Positions 25,148 through 33,152 of a stretch of DNA of 64,000 nucleotides are shown one piece after another. The stretch covers positions 9,607 through 73,606 of the forward strand of contig JAEWAX010000129.1 in assembly GCA_023391425.1 (NCBI GenBank), given 5' to 3'. The translations under genes were made by a program, and so were the position numbers. This stretch comes from Bacillota bacterium. Lineage in GTDB: Bacteria; Bacillota; Clostridia; Acetivibrionales; DSM-1351. Below the pieces are notes generated by a model. The model searched no databases. It was not told the origin of the DNA and was given only the letters and a program-made list of their open reading frames with translations. Each line of letters starts with the position of its first letter. The first letter of the stretch is position 1.

Positions 25148-26338
25148 TGAACGATTGATAACTTTTTTTGCCACATCCAACAATTGCGTACTTTTCAACA
25201 CTGCAATTACTATCGATTTGGCTTTCATTTTAGTTTTCACTGCTATACTATCAGAGCAGTATTTATTTACTAATTTATCAAAAGAAAGTATATCCACCTC
25301 ATCAAAAAACTTTTCTCGCTTTGGGTTTTGTCCTGCTGATTTTATAACAGCTGGGTTATAAGACACCGCTTTATTTATATCAACCTTCTCAAATGAAATC
25401 GAGTCCTCTATTCTATCAAACATTGCTTTGCCTTTAGCACTATTGATCAAAAGAAGTGAAGTGCCCCTATCATCATCCAGCTCTGGCAATACATTTTGTA
25501 CACCCCAAAAATCTGCAAGAGTAATGTCACTCTGTCTGTGTAATGATTTAAAATTGCATTTATGGCATGAAGGCCGCAAACAGGTATCTTTTAGAAAAGC
25601 CTGCATAAATAAATCCTTATCAAGGGTTTCTATATGCTGCGTACCATTACTAAATAATAATGACATTGAAAATCTCTTCCAGCCCTTATTTTTATGTCTG
25701 AAATTGGCACTCTGTGCCTTTGCACCTACACGGTTTTCATGGTATGAAACATATTTATGCCACACTTTTGGAGATGGTACTCCATGGCATATAATATCAA
25801 TACAGAACAGATTATCATAATCTTGCTGCAAGTAGGATTTCAATCCTGCTATTTGGCATGGTGTACCTGTAAATAACACCCTACGATCTTGTTTTAAAAA
25901 GTCTTTCGCCTTTTTATAAGTTTCTCCTATTTTACTCTGAATATATTTCGAGCCACGAAAATCACTCAGCTGTTCTTTAGTCTCCGCGTAGCTGTGAAAT
26001 GCTGATAAATCTTTATCTAAACCAACGCCAAAAACCACGCCTCCAGCACTAATTATCTGCTCTGCAAGTAATGTAAATATACCACCTGAAGAGCTCTCTG
26101 AACGAACTAGTACATCTCTATTATAACAGGCATAAGCCTGTGGATCATTCTCTATTGCTTCCTTATGAAGTACAGGGCACGCTTTTTCACAAATTCCACA
26201 ATCCACACAGCTTTTCAAATCAACTTTTGGGTACAGGAATCCTTCGCTATCACTCTCCATCACAATACACTGTTGAGGACAGATATTTGCACAAGCATGG
26301 CATCCAGTACAGTTATGTTTTTCAGTTATGTTTATCAT
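25142..26338 (-). CDS. FrhB-like (coenzyme F420 hydrogenase beta) Fe-S protein of polysaccharide clusters
   Basis: A 398-residue protein with an N-terminal pair of 4Fe-4S motifs (CTGCHACANICP at about 10 and CVDCGICEKACP at about 42) followed by the FrhB N and C domains (SSSGGIFTLLAEQII, about 83; LFTGTPCQIAGLKSYL, about 145; CHGVPSPKVW, about 178; ITLADFWG, about 265). Members in Gram-positive glycan clusters accompany pyruvyltransferases; their redox role is unknown and no F420 synthesis genes are seen here. The ATG follows AGGAGTCC. It converges with the O-antigen-ligase-like gene. Confidence 0.85.
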   Translation of the reverse strand: MINITEKHNCTGCHACANICPQQCIVMESDSEGFLYPKVDLKSCVDCGICEKACPVLHKEAIENDPQAYACYNRDVLVRSESSSGGIFTLLAEQIISAGGVVFGVGLDKDLSAFHSYAETKEQLSDFRGSKYIQSKIGETYKKAKDFLKQDRRVLFTGTPCQIAGLKSYLQQDYDNLFCIDIICHGVPSPKVWHKYVSYHENRVGAKAQSANFRHKNKGWKRFSMSLLFSNGTQHIETLDKDLFMQAFLKDTCLRPSCHKCNFKSLHRQSDITLADFWGVQNVLPELDDDRGTSLLLINSAKGKAMFDRIEDSISFEKVDINKAVSYNPAVIKSAGQNPKREKFFDEVDILSFDKLVNKYCSDSIAVKTKMKAKSIVIAVLKSTQLLDVAKKVINRSA

Positions 26339-26596
26339 TTGGACTCCTTTTTACTTATTTTATATTAGTCTGTATATAAACAGTTATAACGTTAATGTTT
26401 CAGTTTTCTTTGGTAGTACTTGTTTTGCGAACTAGCAACGATGTACGTAATTATACATTATATCATGATAAATACTACTCTATTATATATTAGCAGTGTT
26501 ACCTATTTCAACTATATACGCCTTAACATATATAGGGGTATTTTCCAACAACTCTCGACTCTTAGTTCTCCTACAGATGACCCCTGATAGTATTTA

Positions 26597-27934
26597 CTAG
26601 TCAACTTTACTCTTTGGGTTTAATATATCCTTCCTCCTGTAAATTCCAAGGAATAGACCTAGTAAAGTCATGTTTAGTAAATAGCTTGCTCCACCATAAG
26701 AGAAAAATGGCAATGAAACACCAAGAATCGGGCATAATCCAAAGTTCATGAGAACATTTAATATGATTTGAATTGAAAACACGCAGCAGATACCAACGGA
26801 TAAATATTTGCCATATTCATGTGTGATTTTGCTTGAGGCAGCAAAAAGTCTGAAAATGCTCAAGCATAAAAGTGTTATTAAAAGCAACCCAAAAATCCAA
26901 CCTAACTGCCCTACAACAAATGTAAATATAAATTCCGTGCTTGAACATGGTAAATGATAAGGACTATTTCCACTTCCATATGTGTCTAAGCTCGTGCTGT
27001 TACCTATAAGCTTTGATGAAGAAAGAATCTTGTCAAGTACAATATTGGTATACCCAAAGCCTTGTGGGTCTATCTGGGGATTCACAAATGCTGTCAATCT
27101 CTCTATAAAAATATATGGACTACCAAATAAGCAACTGATAAGCAAAACTATTGCCACACACATACTACCATAAATAATTAGTAATGTTATTCTCTTTTTT
27201 CCTTTATAATTACTACTGTAAATACTAAAGGTAAGCATTGCAAAAATGCCTGTTCCGGTGATTAACATATTCAAAAAAGATGGTTCTAAGAGTATTAAAA
27301 ATAGTGGGAGTACAGAAGCAGAAATTAATTTTAGCATGTTTTTTATGTCCCCATCACACCACTTTTTTATTAAGCCTGCATAACATACCAATAAAATCGG
27401 TATTGTCATCAAAGATAGTGTAAACCTAAATCCAAGGATTAGAATATAAGCTCCTCCAATTCTATTTATACCAAAAAATATTGATAAAAGGAGAAGCACA
27501 CATGTTAAAAAGTATACTGGCAGAGAGTACCTCTCAAGCCTTGTGTAATCAAAAAAGTAACAAAATACAAGCACACAAATTCCTACTGCCGCAAAAAATA
27601 CTTGATTGTAAAAAGACTCTGAATCCAAATACACGGATGAATATATTGAAATTATGTAAAGTCCATACCCTACTATAGCTCCCAGTAGAAGCATGATAGA
27701 CCATTCAGGTTTTGGCTTATGTGTTTTATGAAGCCTCCTGCCTATTTCAGTAGGATTTCCCATCTGAGACACTGCCTTGCAAAATGCCTCTTCCTCTTTA
27801 ATCCCTTCTGTCATATAGTCCTCAGCAAGCTCATTAATATGGCTGTTCAATTCCTCAGCTATTGTATTATGTACCTTTTTATATTTTATTTGAGCTAATA
27901 CGGTGTCAATAAAATCAGTAGCAGATTTGTTCAA
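26597..27934 (-). CDS. HAAS-type N-terminal domain fused to an FtsW/RodA/SpoVE-family membrane protein
   Basis: About 445 residues. The first 80 are the helical prefix found on PadR-regulated membrane proteins (ELNSHINELAEDYMTEGIKEEEAFCKAVSQMGNPTEIGRRL). The rest, about ten membrane segments, is FtsW/RodA/SpoVE-like, with the end LCPILGVSLPFFSYGGASYLLNMTLLGLFLGI matching the SEDS signature GxxPxxGxxLPFxSYGGS. SEDS proteins polymerise peptidoglycan glycan strands. A GTG lies directly after the ribosome site and a TTG three codons on has better spacing. The start lies inside the padR gene, so translation is coupled. Probably induced by an envelope-active signal through PadR (inference). Confidence 0.82.
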   Translation of the reverse strand: MNKSATDFIDTVLAQIKYKKVHNTIAEELNSHINELAEDYMTEGIKEEEAFCKAVSQMGNPTEIGRRLHKTHKPKPEWSIMLLLGAIVGYGLYIISIYSSVYLDSESFYNQVFFAAVGICVLVFCYFFDYTRLERYSLPVYFLTCVLLLLSIFFGINRIGGAYILILGFRFTLSLMTIPILLVCYAGLIKKWCDGDIKNMLKLISASVLPLFLILLEPSFLNMLITGTGIFAMLTFSIYSSNYKGKKRITLLIIYGSMCVAIVLLISCLFGSPYIFIERLTAFVNPQIDPQGFGYTNIVLDKILSSSKLIGNSTSLDTYGSGNSPYHLPCSSTEFIFTFVVGQLGWIFGLLLITLLCLSIFRLFAASSKITHEYGKYLSVGICCVFSIQIILNVLMNFGLCPILGVSLPFFSYGGASYLLNMTLLGLFLGIYRRKDILNPKSKVD

Positions 27935-28265
27935 CTGCTGCACCCCCTAACACCTTTCTTACCCCAGCTGCATATTTATCCCATTCTTTTTGCTTCTCGG
28001 ATAAGAGTTTTTTACCATTCTTTGTAATTCTATAGTATTTTCTCTTGCGCGCAGATTCTGTATCTTCCCAGTATGCTTCTATCATTTGATCGCTTTCTAA
28101 TGAGTGCAAAATCGGATATAGAGTTCCTTCTTTAAGAGTAAATGTATTATCTGATCTGCTTTCCAACTCCTTAGTCATCTGATAGCCATACATATCACCA
28201 CTGTCAAGAAGCTTCAGAATAAGCATAGTCGTACTTCCCTTCAATAATTCCTTATCAATCTTCAC
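27915..28265 (-). CDS. PadR family transcriptional regulator
   Basis: A 116-residue winged-helix repressor: LLKGSTTMLILKLLDSGDMYGYQMTKELE is the PadR N-terminus, followed by FTLKEGTLYPILHSLE and the wing. GTG start seven bases after GGAGG; the longer frame upstream overlaps the operator. The gene overlaps the HAAS-FtsW gene by about 20 bp. PadR proteins are usually released by small molecules or antibiotics and repress their own operon. Confidence 0.92.
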   Translation of the reverse strand: MKIDKELLKGSTTMLILKLLDSGDMYGYQMTKELESRSDNTFTLKEGTLYPILHSLESDQMIEAYWEDTESARKRKYYRITKNGKKLLSEKQKEWDKYAAGVRKVLGGAAVEQICY

Positions 28266-28279
28266 TAAAATACCTCCAT

Positions 28280-28310
28280 ATGCTATACATCGTTTATCTA
28301 TGTATAGCAT
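28280..28310 (-). promoter_or_regulatory. Perfect inverted repeat, candidate PadR operator
   Basis: ATGCTATACAT, nine-base spacer, ATGTATAGCAT: two perfect 11-base arms immediately upstream of the padR ribosome site. The inner ATACAT...ATGTAT fits the ATGT/ACAT type of PadR site. It would block transcription of padR and the HAAS-FtsW gene. Confidence 0.7.
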
Positions 28311-28378
28311 AACACACTACTTCCAAATTTGTCCATACAATAAAAAATATTTAATGCTCTACAAAAATCACTATATTA

Positions 28379-28407
28379 TTGACAATATGCAACTTGTTGC
28401 ATATAAT
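28379..28407 (+). promoter_or_regulatory. Consensus promoter with a palindromic operator filling its spacer (marR)
   Basis: TTGACA (28379), exactly 17 bp, TATAAT (28402). The spacer is occupied by the perfect palindrome ATGCAACTTGTTGCAT (28387-28402). A second palindrome GCAATATATTGC lies at 28412. The marR start is 30 bp further. This is the layout expected for tight autorepression by a MarR dimer. Confidence 0.8.
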
Positions 28408-28437
28408 AAAGGCAATATATTGCATATGGGGGTGAAT

Positions 28438-28893
28438 ATGAATAGAGTAGAAAAAGAACAATTTATTTTTGGGAGCATTCTATTGCTTGCAAATAAGCTT
28501 CAGATTTTTGGGGATAAGCTGTTTACTGACTTTACGTTAAAACAGTGGTTTTTAATTATTATGATGTCAAAGATGGAAAATAAGGAGCCTACGGTTAGAG
28601 AAATTTCTGATTTTACTGGAACCACAAGACAAAATGTAAAAAAGATGTTGCTGCCTTTAGAAAACAAGGGATTTGTGGCAGTTGAAAAATCGGCTACAGA
28701 TGGTAGAGCATTAAAAGTTTCTCTTACAGATAAAAGCTATCAATATTTTAATGATCATAAAAACGACTCAGAAATAATTGTTGATAGGATATTTACAGCA
28801 ATAGGCGAAGAGGATCTTGATACAGTAATAAGAGTATTTAATGCACTTTTTGCTACCATTTCAAACATTGAAAATAACGAGGTAAAAATATGA
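28438..28893 (+). CDS. MarR family transcriptional regulator
   Basis: A 151-residue winged-helix regulator: LKQWFLIIMMSKMENKEPTVREISDFTG, then TRQNVKKMLLPLENKGFVAVEKSATDGRALKVSLTDK, the recognition helix and wing. The ATG chosen has GGGGGTGA before it; the longer frame upstream covers the promoter and operator and is not coding. Its stop overlaps the start of the following membrane-protein gene (ATGA), so the two are translationally coupled. Confidence 0.92.
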   Translation: MNRVEKEQFIFGSILLLANKLQIFGDKLFTDFTLKQWFLIIMMSKMENKEPTVREISDFTGTTRQNVKKMLLPLENKGFVAVEKSATDGRALKVSLTDKSYQYFNDHKNDSEIIVDRIFTAIGEEDLDTVIRVFNALFATISNIENNEVKI

Positions 28894-29762
28894 ATATGAT
28901 TCTAAGAAATAAAACAAAAAATATCTTGTGTTACATAACGGGTATTAGCCTATTGATTTCTGCTCTGGTAGGCTTTTTCTATACTTCTGGCGGAGACCGT
29001 TTCATGGTTAAAAATAGATATGGAGATTTCATTCAACTATACGGGGATGGTATTTACGCATACAACTCTATTCTTGATGTTTCAAACAGGTTTGGAGCAA
29101 GTTTAATTATAATTATTGGAGCTGTTCTACTAATTATATTAACTATTAGAAAAACAAAATCGGACCGTGTTGAATTGATACGCACAGCAACCTTACTATT
29201 GCTATGCTACTCTTCAGTTTGTTTAGCTTTTGGTTCTATAGACCAACTTTATTTAGTAAATGTAGTCTGTCTTGGTGCATCACTTTATGCTTCTATTATG
29301 TCATTACAAGACCTATTAGCAAAACCTATTATTCCAATTAAATTAAAGCAAAAACGGTTAACTGGAACTGCTGTATTTTTAATAATCTCAGGCATAGCTA
29401 CCGCAACTGTCTGGCTTTCTATGCTTGTTCCTGCTATTATATCAGGAAACTTTAGCTCTGTTGTAGGGATACAAACCTCAGAAGCCACTTATACATTAGA
29501 TTTTTGTATATCCTGCCCAATGCTTATTTTATGTGGAGTGTGGCTGTTAAAGAAAAGAGAGCTTGGCTATAAAATTGCACCTTTATTATTGTATGTGTTA
29601 ATTTGTATTGGTATTATGGTAATATTACAAGCTATTTCTGCAGTCAATATGGGCTTAACTATTCCAATAGGGCAATTGATTGGAACAGTAATCTTTTTCG
29701 TTATACTAGGTGGAATTTCATTGTTTTTAATCATTAGAATATTATCACAAATTAAAACTTAG
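28890..29762 (+). CDS. Multipass membrane protein, unknown function
   Basis: A 290-residue protein with about eight predicted membrane segments (near 12-30, 72-88, 103-120, 123-140, 155-180, 206-222, 231-250, 258-282) and a short extracytoplasmic loop rich in Tyr, Asp and Gly after the first. No family is recognised and no ATPase or transport signature is visible. It is the effector partner of the MarR gene by its 4-base overlap, and it converges with the GT39-like gene with no gap between stop codons. Confidence 0.65.
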   Translation: MNMILRNKTKNILCYITGISLLISALVGFFYTSGGDRFMVKNRYGDFIQLYGDGIYAYNSILDVSNRFGASLIIIIGAVLLIILTIRKTKSDRVELIRTATLLLLCYSSVCLAFGSIDQLYLVNVVCLGASLYASIMSLQDLLAKPIIPIKLKQKRLTGTAVFLIISGIATATVWLSMLVPAIISGNFSSVVGIQTSEATYTLDFCISCPMLILCGVWLLKKRELGYKIAPLLLYVLICIGIMVILQAISAVNMGLTIPIGQLIGTVIFFVILGGISLFLIIRILSQIKT

Positions 29763-31226
29763 TTACACCTCATACCTTTTAGTGCCTGGTAGAAAGCTTG
29801 CTCCAAACAATATCAACAATGGCACTACTGGCATATGATATCTAGACTGTACTTCAAGTAAAGTGTAGGATAGTAATATTCCCCCAAAAATCATTAGTAT
29901 AATCAGTGCGTCATACCTTTTTGCTCTCAGAGTATACAAACATGCGCAAATTGCCATAAGTATAACTAAAATATAGAAAGCCTGTGAAACCCCATAAAAA
30001 ACCCTTGGATGAGATTTAATTATTGTTTCTGCTGCTGAATTTCCAGCAGATACAGTACTCCAGTAGTAGCCATAGTTTTCATTGTCCCACATTATTTTAT
30101 ATTTGTTTATGACTAAATTCATTAACTTCTTTGGGTCACCCTTTAATCTCTCTATAGCTATTTGTTTTGCCTCATTATGAACTTTATCAAAGTCATAATT
30201 GTTCTTTGCAATTATTCCAAAGTCGTCTGCATTCCAAGCTCCATTATACTTTGCATTAGTGCCAATCATCAGGTTAAAACCAGCGTCAGACCTTGTCACG
30301 TCTATTCCTGTGGCATTTTGAATAGGAATATTCACTAGATTAATTAATGCGAAATAGCAGATTACAAATAATGCTATAGATTTTATACCAAGTACAACGC
30401 TAGCGATTGTATTCGCCCTATACCTTTTATATATTAATATAAATACTGCAAATACAGGTAATAAAAGCATTGCCATCGGCCGAACCAACTGGGCACAAGC
30501 TGCAAGTATTCCTATTCCAATCAAAATAAAATTTCCACTCCAGAATTCATAGTTTTTATAAGTATATTTCTTTATAAATCTTAATATCATAAGTACTGCA
30601 GCAGTGAATAGTACCATAAACAAGTGTTCTGAAGCAATAACTGAGGTATACATTATTTGTGTTGGCCAAAGTGCAAGCAGTAATGAAGCTATTCTTCCTG
30701 CTTTTTCGCTATACAGCATTCTCCCACCTGAATAAAGGAGAAGAACAAGGATTATAGAAAGAGCCACATTGAAAAGCTTTGCCACTATCAAGCCTGTGCC
30801 AAATAGAGAGTATAAACCGGCCAAGACCATACCAAACCCCATTTTAAAAGGAAAGCAAGCATAAAAATCAGCGAAACCTTTGAAGTCTCCTTTGCTAGCA
30901 TTTATACCATAGTTATTTAAGTGGAGAAAATCTGAAAATGGCTGTGTCTGAACAAAATATATCCATACCAGTCGTGGAACCAGTGCAATAATTATCAACA
31001 ATATAAGAAAAACCTTAGTATTAATTTTTGAAAGTATATTTATTTTGTAGAATAGCAATATAGCTAGAGCTGCTAAGAGCAAGTAGGCAAAGCCTGTATA
31101 AAAAGGCATCCTAATTCCAGATGTGCCTGAACTGAAAGTGCTAATTAAAGTAATTAACCCCAGCAAAACAATGGCTCCTATAACTATTACATAAAAAATA
31201 ATACTTTTGAAATTTGCTTTTTTCAT
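29763..31226 (-). CDS. GT39/ArnT-like membrane glycosyltransferase
   Basis: A 487-residue protein with about eleven membrane segments. The first outer loop has IYFVQTQPFSDFLHLNNYG with the acidic residue expected for the catalytic base of PMT/ArnT-type GT-C enzymes, followed by YACFPFKMGFGMVLAGLY and ALWPTQIMYTSVIASEHLFM (about 196). A C-terminal VQSRYHMPVVPLLILFGA segment is typical of this superfamily. It would move a sugar from a polyprenyl-phosphate carrier to an outside acceptor. Stand-alone gene; acceptor unknown. Confidence 0.82.
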   Translation of the reverse strand: MKKANFKSIIFYVIVIGAIVLLGLITLISTFSSGTSGIRMPFYTGFAYLLLAALAILLFYKINILSKINTKVFLILLIIIALVPRLVWIYFVQTQPFSDFLHLNNYGINASKGDFKGFADFYACFPFKMGFGMVLAGLYSLFGTGLIVAKLFNVALSIILVLLLYSGGRMLYSEKAGRIASLLLALWPTQIMYTSVIASEHLFMVLFTAAVLMILRFIKKYTYKNYEFWSGNFILIGIGILAACAQLVRPMAMLLLPVFAVFILIYKRYRANTIASVVLGIKSIALFVICYFALINLVNIPIQNATGIDVTRSDAGFNLMIGTNAKYNGAWNADDFGIIAKNNYDFDKVHNEAKQIAIERLKGDPKKLMNLVINKYKIMWDNENYGYYWSTVSAGNSAAETIIKSHPRVFYGVSQAFYILVILMAICACLYTLRAKRYDALIILMIFGGILLSYTLLEVQSRYHMPVVPLLILFGASFLPGTKRYEV

Positions 31227-31636
31227 ATAACACTTCCTTAATATTTTATTCTTAGTACCAAGAATGCCTATATCATTTTACGTTATGTATTCTGTACTAT
31301 TTAAATATCTCGTCCATGGACACATTATGGATATCAGAGTTGAATAAATTATCCAATTTCTTTATTTTAACACATATTGCCTTAAAATATTACCTACTAT
31401 TAATCAATAAAACTTTCATATTTTTATATTTCCTCTTGGAACATAGTAATTTTCTACTTATACCTTGTCTTTAATAATGTAATTGTTATAATATTAACTA
31501 GAAAAAAGTTTCTACATATAAAAAAATTATTAGGCTATTAGTTTAGAAGTGTTTTTTTGAAGCTTATAAATATAATTGATAAGTAAAAATTGTAGGAATG
31601 TTTTTATTTATAATATAGAAAAGGTAGATTTTGATT
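31227..31636. other. Divergent intergenic region without a recognised element
   Basis: 410 bp, strongly AT-rich, between the start codons of the GT39-like gene and nudC. It must hold both promoters. No open frame with a ribosome site, no clear terminator and no copy of the dispersed repeats was seen. Confidence 0.6.
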
Positions 31637-32473
31637 ATGTATAATGAAGGTATTTACAAGCATTATGAGCCAGCAGTTACCCCTAAAGCTGAAATAGCTG
31701 GTAAGGTTTATTGGCTTGCTTTTTGTGTTAATAAAATGTTGGTTCAGGTTGAAAATAATAATTATAGCATCCCGTTTACAAATAGTTTGCAAGAGCTAAA
31801 GATTTCCCCTGTTAGATCACAATATCTTGGCATGTTACAGGGATGTCCATGCTACAGCGCAGAAATTTTACCAGAAACTAAGGCTCCTGAAGGAATGGAT
31901 TTCATTGATTTAAGGTCACTATTTGGACTTTTAGATGAGGACTTATTTCTTTTAGCAGGCAAAGCATTTCAAATAGTCAGTTGGGATCAAACACATCAGT
32001 TTTGCGGTAGATGTGGCTCCCCAACACAGGAACAACCTGGTGAACGTGCAAAAATATGTCCTAAATGTGGTTTTATAAGCTATCCTCGCATTTGCCCTGC
32101 AGTAATAACTGCGATTTTCAAGGAAGATAAAATACTTTTAGCACATGCAACAGCCTTCAAAGGGGATATGCACAGTCTTGTCGCAGGATTCTTGGAACCT
32201 GGCGAAACCCTTGAGCAAGGCGTACAGCGAGAGATAATGGAGGAGGTTGGCTTAAAAGTTAAGAATATAAAATACTTTGGAAGTCAGCCGTGGCCATTCC
32301 CTAATTCTCTGATGATAGGTTTCACCGCAGAATACGAAAGTGGCGAGATAGCTGTTGATGGTGTAGAAATTGCTAAAGCAGGATGGTTTGGGGTAGATAA
32401 CCTCCCTGAGTTACCTACTGAAGTGAGTATTGCAAGAAAAATAATAAACTGGTATATAGAGAGTCATAAATAG
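31637..32473 (+). CDS. nudC: NADH pyrophosphatase NudC
   Basis: A 278-residue Nudix hydrolase that splits NAD(H) to NMN(H) and AMP; NudC also removes NAD caps from RNA. It has the zinc ribbon FCGRCGSPTQ...KICPKCG (about 121-145), the Nudix box GFLEPGETLEQGVQREIMEE (about 185-205) and the NudC-specific SQPWPFPNSLM (about 216). An ATG after GAAAAGGTAG is chosen; a TTG two codons earlier is possible. A hairpin terminator follows, shared with the convergent hsp20 gene. Confidence 0.95.
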   Translation: MYNEGIYKHYEPAVTPKAEIAGKVYWLAFCVNKMLVQVENNNYSIPFTNSLQELKISPVRSQYLGMLQGCPCYSAEILPETKAPEGMDFIDLRSLFGLLDEDLFLLAGKAFQIVSWDQTHQFCGRCGSPTQEQPGERAKICPKCGFISYPRICPAVITAIFKEDKILLAHATAFKGDMHSLVAGFLEPGETLEQGVQREIMEEVGLKVKNIKYFGSQPWPFPNSLMIGFTAEYESGEIAVDGVEIAKAGWFGVDNLPELPTEVSIARKIINWYIESHK

Positions 32474-32484
32474 ATATATTTAAA

Positions 32485-32531
32485 TAGCTCAACTACCCAA
32501 TATTTTGTTGCAATATTGGATAGTTGAGCTA
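32485..32531. terminator. Bidirectional hairpin between nudC and hsp20
   Basis: TAGCTCAACTACCCAATATT and AATATTGGATAGTTGAGCTA form a stem of about 20 bp with one unpaired base around a short loop. The T-tracts are weak on both sides, so it may slow polymerase in both directions more than act as a textbook terminator. Confidence 0.7.
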
Positions 32532-32540
32532 GAATTTTAA

Positions 32541-32978
32541 TTATTGAATATCTATTCTACTATTAGTTTTCTTTGTCTCACTCTTTGGCAAAATAATTGT
32601 TAGAATTCCATTTTCATACTTTGCAGTTACATCCTCATTTTTTACATTTTCAACATAGAAGCTTCTGCTAGATGCTCCAAACCTTCTTTCTCTCCTAATG
32701 TAATTTTCTTTCTCTTCCTTTACTTCTTCAGACTTTTGAATTGAAATTGTTAACCTATCATCTTTTAAATCTAATTTGATGTCTTCCTTGTTAGCTCCAG
32801 GAATTTCAGCATCGATAATAAATTCCTTTTCATTTTCTTTAATATCTGCTTTTATCGCATTTGTACTTGCAAGCCCCATGAAAGAATCGCTAAAGAAGTC
32901 ATTAAACATGTTGTCTAAATCAAAAAGGCTTCCTCTTTCTTGAATTTTGTTGTTTCTAAATGGTACTATTCCAAACAT
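32541..32978 (-). CDS. Hsp20/alpha-crystallin small heat-shock protein
   Basis: A 145-residue holdase that keeps unfolding proteins soluble. The alpha-crystallin domain spans about 40-140: IKADIKENEKEFIIDAEIPGANKEDIKLDL, the REERRFGASSRSFYV loop and the GILTIILPK motif near the end. The ATG lies eight bases after GGAGG. Two CtsR-type boxes and a sigma-A promoter lie just upstream, so heat induction by release of CtsR is expected. Confidence 0.95.
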   Translation of the reverse strand: MFGIVPFRNNKIQERGSLFDLDNMFNDFFSDSFMGLASTNAIKADIKENEKEFIIDAEIPGANKEDIKLDLKDDRLTISIQKSEEVKEEKENYIRRERRFGASSRSFYVENVKNEDVTAKYENGILTIILPKSETKKTNSRIDIQ

Positions 32979-33027
32979 ATAAAACACCTCCGTAAAATTT
33001 TAAATTATTTTAATTTGTTTATTTGTT

Positions 33028-33106
33028 TTTGACTTTCTTTGACCTTGACTATATTATAGCCTACTCATTTTTGTTTATCAATATTTGATTTTGACTTTCC
33101 TTGACC
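33028..33106 (-). promoter_or_regulatory. hsp20 promoter flanked by two CtsR-type operators
   Basis: On the minus strand: GGTCAAGGAAAGTCAAA (33106-33090), TTGATA (33081), 17 bp, TATAAT (33058-33053), GGTCAAAGAAAGTCAAA (33044-33028). The CtsR consensus is a GGTCAAA heptad repeated after three bases; the downstream box fits it exactly, the upstream one has one change. One box sits upstream of -35, the other at the start site. The ctsR gene is not in the window. Confidence 0.85.
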
Positions 33107-33152
33107 TTTCCATTGAATAAAAATTAATTTGCTTATTCTATAGTACATTTTC

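Noticed and set aside
26520..26575. Further copy of the dispersed palindromic element
   Set aside because: Only ATATATAGGGGTATT resembles part of the copy at 19871 in reverse; the core and hairpin are missing.
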